DNA from: Gemmatimonadaceae bacterium | GTDB lineage: Bacteria; Gemmatimonadota; Gemmatimonadetes; Gemmatimonadales; Gemmatimonadaceae | DNA: 6,427 nt | Reading direction: 5' to 3' | NCBI GenBank assembly: GCA_014379705.1 | Contig: JACMLI010000401.1 | Span: 1 to 6,427 of the forward strand | Part shown: positions 1 to 5,215 of the stretch, one piece after another | Layout: the number at the start of each line of letters is the position of its first letter | How positions within the stretch are numbered: the stretch's first letter is position 1 | Translations under genes and position numbers: made by a program | The notes under the pieces: generated by a model | Seen by the model: the letters and a program-made list of their open reading frames with translations, nothing else | Told to the model about the DNA's origin: nothing | The model's database searches: none

Positions 1-1207
1 CGTCGGTTTCGCGCCGGAGCTCCTCTCGCACGCGCCGCGCGAGTCCTTCGGCCCCGGACGTTGCCAGGAGCCCGAAGACCGCCTCGCGAGAGAGCGCCGG
101 CGCTCGCACCGGGCGCGTCTCGACCGTCACCACATTCGGGGGAATGCCGAGCGTGCCCGGGGGCGACGTGAGGAACCGGCGAGCGTCGTCGTCCCCACGC
201 AGGTAGGTGGAGAGAAAGCGCTCCACGTAGCGCGTCGCCGTGACGAAGGCAGTGTGCACGTCTCCCGGGGGCGTCCCGATGACCGAAGGCACGACCGCGT
301 TCATCGGCCCGAAGTTGAGCATCCAGAATTCGCCGCTCCCGGCAAAGTGCACGCGATGCTGCATCGCGTTGCGATAGATGTCGAGTCGCGCAGCGTCGAC
401 GTCGGGGTGCGGGGCGGTGATCGCGAGGATCGGCGTGCGCACGCGACGCGGGTCGAAGTACGGTGACGTCCGGATCATCCGCTGTTCGAACGGCGTGGTG
501 ATCCCTCCCTCGAGGCTTACCAGCGCCCCCACTCGTGCGGAACGCATCGCGAAGAGCAACGCGCCCGACGCGTTGATCCCCGTGCCCATCACGGCGACGC
601 GGGCGTCGTCGACGAACGGGAGCCGCGACAGCTCCTGGACGGTGAACTGGAGGTCGGTCGCCTGCGACTCGAGGTTCCGCACGTTGAACTCGGGCGCGAC
701 CGCGTCGGTCCCGCGATGCGGGACGGTCGCCACCACAAAGCCATGCGATGCGAGGACCTCGGCCATCACGCTCACCGTCCCCGGGGCCAGCCATGAGGGG
801 ACGAGCACCAGGGGGTGGCGCCCCGCGATCGGCGACACGCCGGCCCTCGACCACGTGCCGATGGCCCCTAACCGCTGAATGCCGGCCTGGGCCACGCCGC
901 GCGCCCCGCCGAGTTCCACCGCGTGGTCGGCGAGCGCCGGGAGGCTGCGCCCGGTGAGTTCGGAGAATCGGAGGGTGCGCCCGGTGCTGCGCTGTGCCGG
1001 AAACCACACGTGTACCGCAAGACGACGGGGCGCGACGGGTCCCGCAGCGGCGGAGTCATGGCGCGCGCGATCGACCAGCTCCATCGATCGATATCCCACG
1101 GTGTGCGTCCCGCGATCGAGTCCGCGGTAGAAGGCAGCGGAGTCCGCGCTGGCCGACGCAGGCGCCTGGAGGATCAGGAAGGGAGCGAAGAGAAGGAGGC
1201 TGGGCAT
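1..1207 (-). CDS. Secreted alpha/beta-hydrolase-fold protein, probable pseudoenzyme (partial, C-terminus off the left edge)
   Basis: The frame stays open from ATG at 1207 to the left edge: 402 residues, no stop. The N-terminus is signal-like (hydrophobic residues 3-14, then an APASASA stretch near 15-21), so export is likely, though no basic residue precedes the core. The middle has the order of a dienelactone-hydrolase / PAF-acetylhydrolase-like fold: strand HPLVLVPSW (131-139), helix ending LASHGFVVATVPHRG (152-166), strand plus elbow ARVAVMGTGIN (202-212), strand GALVSLEGG (227-235), strand RTPILAITAPHPD (257-269). At the elbow, where GxSxG is expected, the sequence is G208-T-G210-I-N, so the serine is replaced by Gly210. 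The usual HG after the first strand is S138-W139, and the usual GxxH near the end of the core reads GSGEFW (290-295), with Glu293 in place of His. The fold is therefore recognisable but the triad is not. The start was chosen for the signal-like N-terminus; no good SD is visible. A binding role or a non-canonical enzyme are both possible. Confidence 0.72.
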   Translation of the reverse strand, partial: MPSLLLFAPFLILQAPASASADSAAFYRGLDRGTHTVGYRSMELVDRARHDSAAAGPVAPRRLAVHVWFPAQRSTGRTLRFSELTGRSLPALADHAVELGGARGVAQAGIQRLGAIGTWSRAGVSPIAGRHPLVLVPSWLAPGTVSVMAEVLASHGFVVATVPHRGTDAVAPEFNVRNLESQATDLQFTVQELSRLPFVDDARVAVMGTGINASGALLFAMRSARVGALVSLEGGITTPFEQRMIRTSPYFDPRRVRTPILAITAPHPDVDAARLDIYRNAMQHRVHFAGSGEFWMLNFGPMNAVVPSVIGTPPGDVHTAFVTATRYVERFLSTYLRGDDDARRFLTSPPGTLGIPPNVVTVETRPVRAPALSREAVFGLLATSGAEGLARRVREELRRETD

Positions 1208-1293
1208 GTCGGTGTCTGGAGTCGCCCCGAGGCTGGCCCGATGGGGCTGCGCTGTCGCCACCGGAGGGACGGGGCGACCGGCTTGGGTGGCGA

Positions 1294-1317
1294 GGGGTCC
1301 CGCGACACGCGGACCCC
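1294..1317 (-). terminator. GC-rich hairpin after the SRAP gene, possible terminator
   Basis: GGGGTCC (1294-1300) and GGACCCC (1311-1317) are complementary, and the stem continues inward through CGCG/CGCG around an ACA loop with one bulged C. It begins 6 nt past the SRAP stop codon, on the transcribed side. No T run follows on the minus strand, so it is at best a weak intrinsic terminator. It could instead be a processing or pausing hairpin between the SRAP and hydrolase genes. Confidence 0.4.
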
Positions 1318-1322
1318 AGACG

Positions 1323-2033
1323 TCACCCCAGTTCGAGCTGCTCGGCGCGCGGAGAGGCTGGCGCTTCGGGTTCGAGCAGGCCCGCGTCATCTTCGTCTGC
1401 CTTGTTCACCCGTGGCGAGATGAACCAGGCCTCCATCAGCTCCGACGGGAATGGCTGGACCAGCTCCTTCACCTCCGGCTCGGGGGTGCGGGCGTCTAGC
1501 CAGGTGAGAAAGCGGTCAGCCGGCACGATGACTGGCATGCGGTCGTGGATCGGGGAGAGGAGCACGTTGGGCTCGGTGGTGAGGATCGCGAACGTCGCGA
1601 TCCCCTCCCCTCCCTCCTTCGGCCGCCAGAAATCCCAGATCCCCCCCAGGGCAAAGGGCTCCCGACTGCGCAGGCCCACCGCGTACGGCTGCTTTCTCCG
1701 CTCACCGGGGATGGCCTGCCATTCGTAGAACACGTCGGCCGGGATGAGGCAGCGCCGCTGGCGCATGGGGTCGCGGAAAGCCGGCTTGGTGAAAGCGGTG
1801 TCGGACCGGGCGTTGGCCATTCGGGCTCCGACTGCAACGTCATCCGCCCACCACGGGACCAGCCCCCACCGGAGGGTGATCGCCTCGCGCTCCCCCTTGC
1901 GCTCCCGAACAACGAGCACGTCGGTCCCCGGCGCGATGTTGAAGCGGGGGTGGGTCTCCTCGGGGAGCGCAATGATGCCAAAGCGCTCCAGCTTGAGCTT
2001 TTCGGGGCGGGAAAGGCCGAAGCGACCGCACAT
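1323..2033 (-). CDS. SRAP family abasic-site DNA-protein crosslinking protein (HMCES/YedK type)
   Basis: This 236-residue protein is a full-length SRAP (SOS response-associated peptidase) protein. The family protects single-stranded DNA at abasic sites: Cys2, freed when the initiator Met is removed, forms a thiazolidine crosslink with the ring-opened sugar. The start at 2033 is fixed by the obligatory MCGRF N-terminus, although the frame is open further upstream through repeat DNA and no SD is visible. Family residues are present: Cys2; FNIAPGT (31-37); RWGLVPWW (55-62); NARSDT (74-79) with Asn74 and Arg76; CLIPADVFYEW (95-105) with Glu104; and IHDRMPVI (162-169) with His163. The Asp in NARSDT also occurs in human HMCES, so it is not a defect. 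The C-terminal VN motif (209-210) is followed by a tail of about 26 acidic and proline-containing residues, somewhat longer than in E. coli YedK. It is the first minus-strand gene from the divergent region shared with rpsF; a lexA-type operator was not found. Confidence 0.95.
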   Translation of the reverse strand: MCGRFGLSRPEKLKLERFGIIALPEETHPRFNIAPGTDVLVVRERKGEREAITLRWGLVPWWADDVAVGARMANARSDTAFTKPAFRDPMRQRRCLIPADVFYEWQAIPGERRKQPYAVGLRSREPFALGGIWDFWRPKEGGEGIATFAILTTEPNVLLSPIHDRMPVIVPADRFLTWLDARTPEPEVKELVQPFPSELMEAWFISPRVNKADEDDAGLLEPEAPASPRAEQLELG

Positions 2034-2072
2034 GTCTGGAGTTTGGACGGTGTGGGGGGAGGGTGGAAGTGC

Positions 2073-2165
2073 CGGGATTCGGGATTCGTGATGCGGGGTT
2101 GGGCGGGATTCGGGGTGGGCCAAAGCCGAATCACGCCGATTCACGAATCCCGAATCCCGAATCAC
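2073..2165. repeat. Intergenic dyad made of tandem heptamers
   Basis: Positions 2073-2091 and 2141-2159 are perfect 19-nt inverted copies (CGGGATTCGGGATTCGTGA and its complement) around a 49-nt centre. Each arm is a short tandem array with a 7-nt period: CGGGATT at 2073 and 2080, variants at 2087 and 2094, another exact copy at 2104, and a variant at 2111. The other side runs GAATCAC 2128, GATTCAC 2138, GAATCCC 2145 and 2152, GAATCAC 2159. A nested pair GATTCGG (2107-2113) / CCGAATC (2126-2132) could form an inner stem. It lies between the divergent SRAP and rpsF genes. The long open frames through it on both strands are by-products of the repeat. Function unknown. Confidence 0.85.
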
Positions 2166-2217
2166 GCTTCTCTCCCCTCCCCCAACACCTTACCTTTTGA
2201 GGCTCACAACGATCCCT

Positions 2218-2264
2218 CCTCCCGCCCAGGCAACCGGCGAGAGGCGGACCAGACCAAAGGGAGG
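2218..2264 (+). promoter_or_regulatory. rpsF leader with strong SD and possible SD-sequestering stem
   Basis: AAAGGGAGG (2256-2264) is a strong SD 9 nt before the GTG at 2274, and it decides that start. CCTCCC at 2218-2223 is an exact complement of GGGAGG at 2259-2264, so a stem could hide the SD, closing a 35-nt loop that contains a smaller CCG/CGG pairing. In several bacterial phyla the S6:S18 complex is known to bind a structured rpsF leader and repress it. This region has the right position, but I could not match the known motif with confidence. Confidence 0.45.
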
Positions 2265-2273
2265 TTTGCCACC

Positions 2274-2636
2274 GTGTCTCGACAGTACGAGGCGGTCTAC
2301 ATCTTTGACTCTACACTCGAAGATGCCGCCATCCAGGACAAAATCGCGCGACATCACGCGCTCCTGCACACGACCGAAGAAATCAAGGTCGAGCAGTGGG
2401 GCCGGCGCCAGCTGGCCTACAAGATCGGGCGCCGCGAGACGGGCTATTACGTCCTCGCCCGCTTCATCGCCGATGCGAAGACGCTGCCCGAGTTCGAGCG
2501 CTCGCTCAAGCTCGACGACGGCGTCGTCCGCTACCTGATCACGCTCTACGAACACGAACTCGGCGCCCCGCCGCAGACCGAGGAAGAGCTTGCGGCCGCC
2601 CGGCGCCGTGAGGAAGAAGAGGAGGACGAGGACTGA
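2274..2636 (+). CDS. rpsF: 30S ribosomal protein S6
   Basis: A 120-residue S6, a protein of the 30S platform that binds 16S rRNA as a heterodimer with S18. The start is GTG at 2274, supported by the AAAGGGAGG SD and by the family N-terminus RQYEAVYIFDSTL (3-15). Other family segments are WGRRQLAYKI (42-51), GYYVLARFIAD (57-67) and the end of the domain at VVRYLITLYEHE (84-95). The same frame is open far upstream, but that stretch crosses the SRAP gene antisense and the repeat dyad and is not coding. Residues 103-120 form a charged tail ending in eight acidic residues (113-120). The DNA for that tail is purine-rich (GAGGAAGAAGAGGAGG, 2610-2625) and may double as the ribosome-binding region for rpsR, whose ATG is 2 nt past the stop. 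It is the first gene of the operon. Confidence 0.97.
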   Translation: MSRQYEAVYIFDSTLEDAAIQDKIARHHALLHTTEEIKVEQWGRRQLAYKIGRRETGYYVLARFIADAKTLPEFERSLKLDDGVVRYLITLYEHELGAPPQTEEELAAARRREEEEEDED

Positions 2637-2638
2637 CC

Positions 2639-2866
2639 ATGCGACGACCCAGGAAATCCTGCCCCTTCTGCGAAGGCCGCGTCCACTACGTGGACTACAA
2701 GGACGATCGCTCCCTTGGCCGCTTCATCACCGACCACGGCAAGATCCTGCCGAGCCGGTTGAGCGGTGTATGTGCGCGTCACCAGCGCCAGTTGGCAATC
2801 GCGATCAAGCGCGCGCGATACCTCGCGTTCATTCCGTACCTCCGCGGCCACCAGGGCGCGGTCTAG
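2639..2866 (+). CDS. rpsR: 30S ribosomal protein S18, zinc-binding (C+) form
   Basis: A 75-residue S18, the partner of S6 on the 30S platform. The core family pattern is clear: RFITDHGKILPSR (28-40), the variable link, then C45ARH48 QRQLAIAIKRARYLAFIPY (49-67). The N-terminus has Cys8-Pro-Phe-Cys11, and with Cys45 and His48 this makes the four metal ligands expected in the zinc-ribbon version of S18; zinc-independent paralogues lack these cysteines. The ATG follows the rpsF stop by 2 nt, with GAGGA (2628-2632) as the nearest SD, which fits translational coupling. The length is typical. A second, zinc-free copy elsewhere in the genome is possible but cannot be seen here. Confidence 0.97.
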   Translation: MRRPRKSCPFCEGRVHYVDYKDDRSLGRFITDHGKILPSRLSGVCARHQRQLAIAIKRARYLAFIPYLRGHQGAV

Positions 2867-2882
2867 CATCAGGCACGTTGGC

Positions 2883-3923
2883 GTGACGGCTCCGATCACC
2901 CCGAGCACGGCGTCACCGATCGCGGTGGCAGCCCCACCCCGCAGCTGGTTTCGGCTGATGGTGGGGCTCGTGCTTGCGCTGAGCATTCCAGTGGTCGCGC
3001 AGTTCCGCCTCGTGGTGCCGATCGAGCAGACAATCCTGTTCCTCGGTCCCGCGATGGCGGCGAGCGGACTCGTCGCGTGGTGGCTCGGTGGCCGTCTCCT
3101 GATGTTCCTCGCGTGGGGAGGGCTCGCGATCTGGATGCTGTCGATCAGCCCATCCAACGCGACGAGCTTTGACCCACTGAGTCGAGGCTGGGTGCTGCTG
3201 CTCGCGGCGGCATTCGGCATCGTGTCGTGGATGGAGCCGCGCCGGGCGTTCTTCCCGCGTGCCCTCGCCGCGACGGCGGTCACCTTTGCCGTGGCGGCCA
3301 TGATCCTCGCCGTCGGTCAGGGTGATGTTCAGGACGTCGGTCGAACGATCAGCGAGGAGTTCTCGCGACGACTGTCGCAGGTGAGTGGCCAGTACGACGC
3401 GTGGTCGCGTAGCCCGGAGTGGCGCAACATGTCCGAGCGCTACCCGGGTGTGGCGGCCGTAGTCGAGCAGGGCGAGGCGAGGCTGCCAGGGCTCGCGCGG
3501 ACTTCGATCGGCGTGTTTCCCGCGCTGCTCGGCCTCCAGTCGCTCGCGATGCTGGCGCTGGCGTACGCGGTCTACCATCGGTCGAGCCGCACGCGCATCG
3601 GTCCGTTGCTTCGACCGCTGGCGGACTTCCGGTTCGGCGACCAGCTGATCTGGGGCATCGTGCTCGGCGTGACGTTGCTGGTGCTCCCGAGCCTGCAGGC
3701 CGCACGCGGGCTCGGGCTCAACCTGGTGGTGTTCTTCGGTGCGCTGTACGCCCTTCGCGGGCTCGGCGTGCTTTCGTGGTTCCTGGCGCCGGGCAAGCCG
3801 ACGCCGGTGCTGCTGGTGATCGCGGCCTGTCTTGCTGGCCCGGTGGTGGGGATATTCTCCCTCGGGCTGGGGCTCGCCGACACGTGGATCGACTGGCGCG
3901 GCCGCCTGCGGCCTGCCGGATAA
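2883..3923 (+). CDS. DUF2232 / YybS-like polytopic membrane protein
   Basis: From GTG at 2883 the protein has 346 residues. About nine hydrophobic stretches are visible: roughly 24-42, 48-68, 71-89, 103-117, 124-144, 207-230, 255-270, 278-300 and 307-330. Between the fifth and sixth lies a soluble stretch of about 60 residues (146-205), rich in charged and aromatic residues. The C-terminus ends with LGLGLADTWIDWR (327-339), which resembles the GxxDTWxDxR-like end of DUF2232 (YybS) proteins. Their genes often sit by rpsR/rplI, as here. The molecular function of the family is not established; I assign only the family. The frame is open back to 2766, but that would overlap rpsR by about 100 nt and encodes a Ser/Arg-rich stretch, so GTG 2883 (16 nt after rpsR) is preferred. 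Its SD is poor (AGG at 2871). GTG 2925 is an alternative. Confidence 0.8.
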   Translation: MTAPITPSTASPIAVAAPPRSWFRLMVGLVLALSIPVVAQFRLVVPIEQTILFLGPAMAASGLVAWWLGGRLLMFLAWGGLAIWMLSISPSNATSFDPLSRGWVLLLAAAFGIVSWMEPRRAFFPRALAATAVTFAVAAMILAVGQGDVQDVGRTISEEFSRRLSQVSGQYDAWSRSPEWRNMSERYPGVAAVVEQGEARLPGLARTSIGVFPALLGLQSLAMLALAYAVYHRSSRTRIGPLLRPLADFRFGDQLIWGIVLGVTLLVLPSLQAARGLGLNLVVFFGALYALRGLGVLSWFLAPGKPTPVLLVIAACLAGPVVGIFSLGLGLADTWIDWRGRLRPAG

Positions 3924-3978
3924 GTCATGACGTGGCGCGGCTCTCCGAGCCTCGCCGCATAACGAGTGGAGCACTTTC

Positions 3979-4422
3979 ATGGAAGTCATTCTTCGACAGG
4001 CCGTTGATTCCCTCGGGCACCCCGGGGACCTCGTGAAGGTGTCGGCCGGTTTCGGCCGCAACTTCCTCCTGCCGCGCGGCATCGCGGTCGAGGCGACGGA
4101 AGGCAACAAGCGACGCATCGCGCAGGAAAAGGCCCGCCTCGAGGCCGCCGAAGCTGAGCGCCGCCAGGGCGCCGAGCAGTACGCGACCAAGCTCGAGCAG
4201 GTCTCGCTGACCTTCTCCGCCCGCGTGGGCGAAGAGGGCAAGCTGTTCGGTTCGGTGACGGCCGCTGATATCGCGCAACAGCTCGAGGCGCAGGGCTTCC
4301 ACCTCGAACGGCGCCAGATCGACCTGCACGAGCCGATCAAGGCGCTCGGGGTCTACCGGGTGCCGATCAAGCTCCACGCGGACGTGAAGCCCGAGATCAA
4401 GGTGTGGGTCATCAAGGCCTGA
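3979..4422 (+). CDS. rplI: 50S ribosomal protein L9
   Basis: A 147-residue L9, the usual size. L9 binds domain V of 23S rRNA at the base of the L1 stalk and helps maintain reading-frame fidelity. The N-terminal rRNA-binding domain is clear: MEVILRQAVDSLGHPGD (1-17), then VKVSAGFGRNFLLPRGIAV (19-37). A charged connecting helix follows (about 43-72, with many Lys, Arg, Glu and Ala), then the C-terminal domain with GKLFGSVTAADIAQQL (87-102) and the closing strands to residue 147. The ATG has GGAG at 3968-3971, 7 nt upstream. The 55-nt gap from the membrane protein gene contains only a short GGCTC/GAGCC hairpin (3939-3951). It is probably the last gene of the rpsF operon, since a terminator-like hairpin follows. 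Confidence 0.97.
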   Translation: MEVILRQAVDSLGHPGDLVKVSAGFGRNFLLPRGIAVEATEGNKRRIAQEKARLEAAEAERRQGAEQYATKLEQVSLTFSARVGEEGKLFGSVTAADIAQQLEAQGFHLERRQIDLHEPIKALGVYRVPIKLHADVKPEIKVWVIKA

Positions 4423-4451
4423 TTTTCGGGCCGAAAACTGAAGGGACGAAT

Positions 4452-4483
4452 GGGCGCGGGACCCGCTGGGGACCGCGCCCTTT
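4452..4483 (+). terminator. Probable intrinsic terminator after rplI
   Basis: GGGCGCGG (4452-4459) pairs perfectly with CCGCGCCC (4473-4480) across a 13-nt loop that can itself pair CCC with GGG. TTT follows at 4481-4483. It lies 29 nt after the rplI stop. The T run is short, so termination strength is uncertain. Confidence 0.55.
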
Positions 4484-4513
4484 CGCACGCTCGGGTTGGC
4501 AAGCGCTGGAGAG

Positions 4514-4640
4514 GAATCACGAGAATCACGAGCGGTACGGGAAGCACGAGAGGCATGAGAGTGACCGCGAACGAACCTGGGGGTGGTTTGTCTTCTCGTG
4601 CCTCCCATGCTCCTCGTACTGCCCATCATTCTCGTGATTC
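4514..4640. repeat. Large imperfect inverted repeat with nonamer-phased arms
   Basis: Arms at 4514-4559 and 4595-4640 (46 nt each) are inverted copies with 37 of 46 positions matching, separated by 35 nt; the first 13 positions are perfect. Each arm reads as five degenerate nonamers. Left: GAATCACGA, GAATCACGA, GCGGTACGG, GAAGCACGA, GAGGCATGA. Right, reverse-complemented: GAATCACGA, GAATGATGG, GCAGTACGA, GGAGCATGG, GAGGCACGA. Of the nine mismatches, three would be G-U pairs in a plus-strand transcript, so a long stem is feasible. It shares the octamer GAATCACG with the dyad at 2073-2165. It may be a member of a dispersed intergenic palindrome family. Confidence 0.85.
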
Positions 4641-4837
4641 GCCTTTCTCCAAGTCGCGGTGGCAGGTCTCAGGGCCTCGTCGAAGTGTCCGGGCACGGGA
4701 CCTAGGGTGCTTTACCCGTTCGTGTGTCGCTGGGACGAGGGCGGCGCATTATGCTTGACCAGGCGCCTGTCCAACCCCCGGCGCCCGCACCAATTCCGGC
4801 CGCCCCGTGGCTGGCCTGGCTCCCCCGCACTCACGGC

Positions 4838-5215
4838 ATGGCAACGAGCACCCGCAAGCAGTCAGCAGCACTGGCCCAGCGCATCGCCGCGCTCTGCCTC
4901 GACAACAAGGCGATGGACGTCGTGATTCTCGACCTCGATGGCGTGACCGACATGACCGACTTCTTCGTGATCGCGAGTGGCACGTCGGACACGCACGTCC
5001 GGAGCACTGCCGAACACGTCGTTGAAACGATGAAGCTCGGCGGCGAGGGCGCGAATCACGTCGAGGGCGGGGCCCAGGGCCGTTGGGTGCTCGTCGACTT
5101 CATGGATGTGGTGCTGCACGTGTTTCATCCTACGCTTCGTAGTTTCTACCAGCTGGAGCGATTGTGGGGAGATGCCACAATCGTCCCGGTCGCGTCGCAA
5201 GGAGCCTCCGCATGA
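4838..5215 (+). CDS. rsfS: Ribosomal silencing factor RsfS
   Basis: From ATG 4838 this is a 125-residue RsfS (RsfA/Iojap/C7orf30 family). RsfS binds uL14 (L14) on the 50S subunit and blocks joining with 30S, lowering translation in poor nutrient conditions and aiding assembly. Family segments are visible: helix LAQRIAALCLDNKAMDVVILDL (12-33), then TDMTDFFVIASGTSDTHVRS (37-56), EHVVETMK (59-66), and the diagnostic WVLVDFMDVVLHVFHP (82-97) followed by FYQLERLWGDA (102-112). The start is uncertain. ATG 4838 gives the normal family length but has no SD; ATG 4751, preceded by a weak GAGG at 4737, would add 29 Pro/Ala-rich residues, and GTG 4724 would add 38. The gene is not next to nadD, its common neighbour elsewhere. 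Its TGA overlaps the start of the downstream peptidase gene, suggesting co-translation. Confidence 0.93.
   Translation: MATSTRKQSAALAQRIAALCLDNKAMDVVILDLDGVTDMTDFFVIASGTSDTHVRSTAEHVVETMKLGGEGANHVEGGAQGRWVLVDFMDVVLHVFHPTLRSFYQLERLWGDATIVPVASQGASA
5199..5215 (+). promoter_or_regulatory. RBS and ATGA overlap coupling rsfS to the metallopeptidase gene
   Basis: AAGGAG (5199-5204) lies inside the end of rsfS, 7 nt before the ATG at 5212. The ATGA at 5212-5215 joins the start of the peptidase gene with the rsfS stop (TGA 5213-5215). This fixes the start and indicates translational coupling. Confidence 0.8.

Larger units (their letters stand above)
4423..4837. other. Intergenic region between rplI and rsfS
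   Basis: About 415 bases without a convincing complete gene. It holds the terminator-like hairpin near 4452-4483, the nonamer-phased inverted repeat at 4514-4640, and about 200 nt of rsfS leader. Part of the leader (4724-4837) is in frame with rsfS and could encode a Pro/Ala-rich extension. Short open frames across the repeat give low-complexity Arg/His/Ser peptides and look non-coding. I could not identify a clear -35/-10 pair for rsfS. Confidence 0.6.

Noticed and set aside
254..1130. Several plus-strand open frames across the hydrolase region
   Set aside because: They are antisense to a continuous minus-strand frame with a clear hydrolase-fold pattern; the peptides are Arg/Ser/Pro-rich with no family likeness.
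2034..2165. N-terminal extension of the SRAP protein to an upstream ATG at 2165
   Set aside because: It would translate the heptamer repeat and bury the catalytic Cys, which must be residue 2; MCGRF at 2033 is the true start.
1545..2273. Long plus-strand frame leading into rpsF
   Set aside because: It is antisense to SRAP and then runs through repeat DNA. S6 begins at GTG 2274, with a strong SD and the conserved N-terminus.
2034..2273. Promoter boxes and a LexA operator in the divergent region
   Set aside because: No convincing -35/-10 pair or known LexA-type palindrome could be identified by eye; the obvious dyad is explained by the heptamer repeat.
3939..3951. GGCTC/GAGCC hairpin between the membrane protein gene and rplI, as a terminator
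   Set aside because: Only 5 bp with a 3-nt loop and no T run, inside what looks like one operon.
2913..4340. 475-residue minus-strand frame opposite the membrane protein and rplI
   Set aside because: It is a high-GC antisense shadow: low-complexity Arg/His/Glu-rich peptide opposite two genes with clear family features.
4423..4437. Short palindrome TTTTCGG/CCGAAAA right after the rplI stop, as a terminator
   Set aside because: Only a few base pairs could form with a realistic loop and no T run follows; the hairpin at 4452-4480 is a better candidate.
3925..4629. Minus-strand frame of 234 residues opposite rplI
   Set aside because: It mirrors rplI codons and crosses the palindrome; no independent family signal.
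4641..4750. tRNA or small RNA gene upstream of rsfS
   Set aside because: No T-arm or anticodon-arm pattern and no strong foldable unit beyond the neighbouring palindrome.
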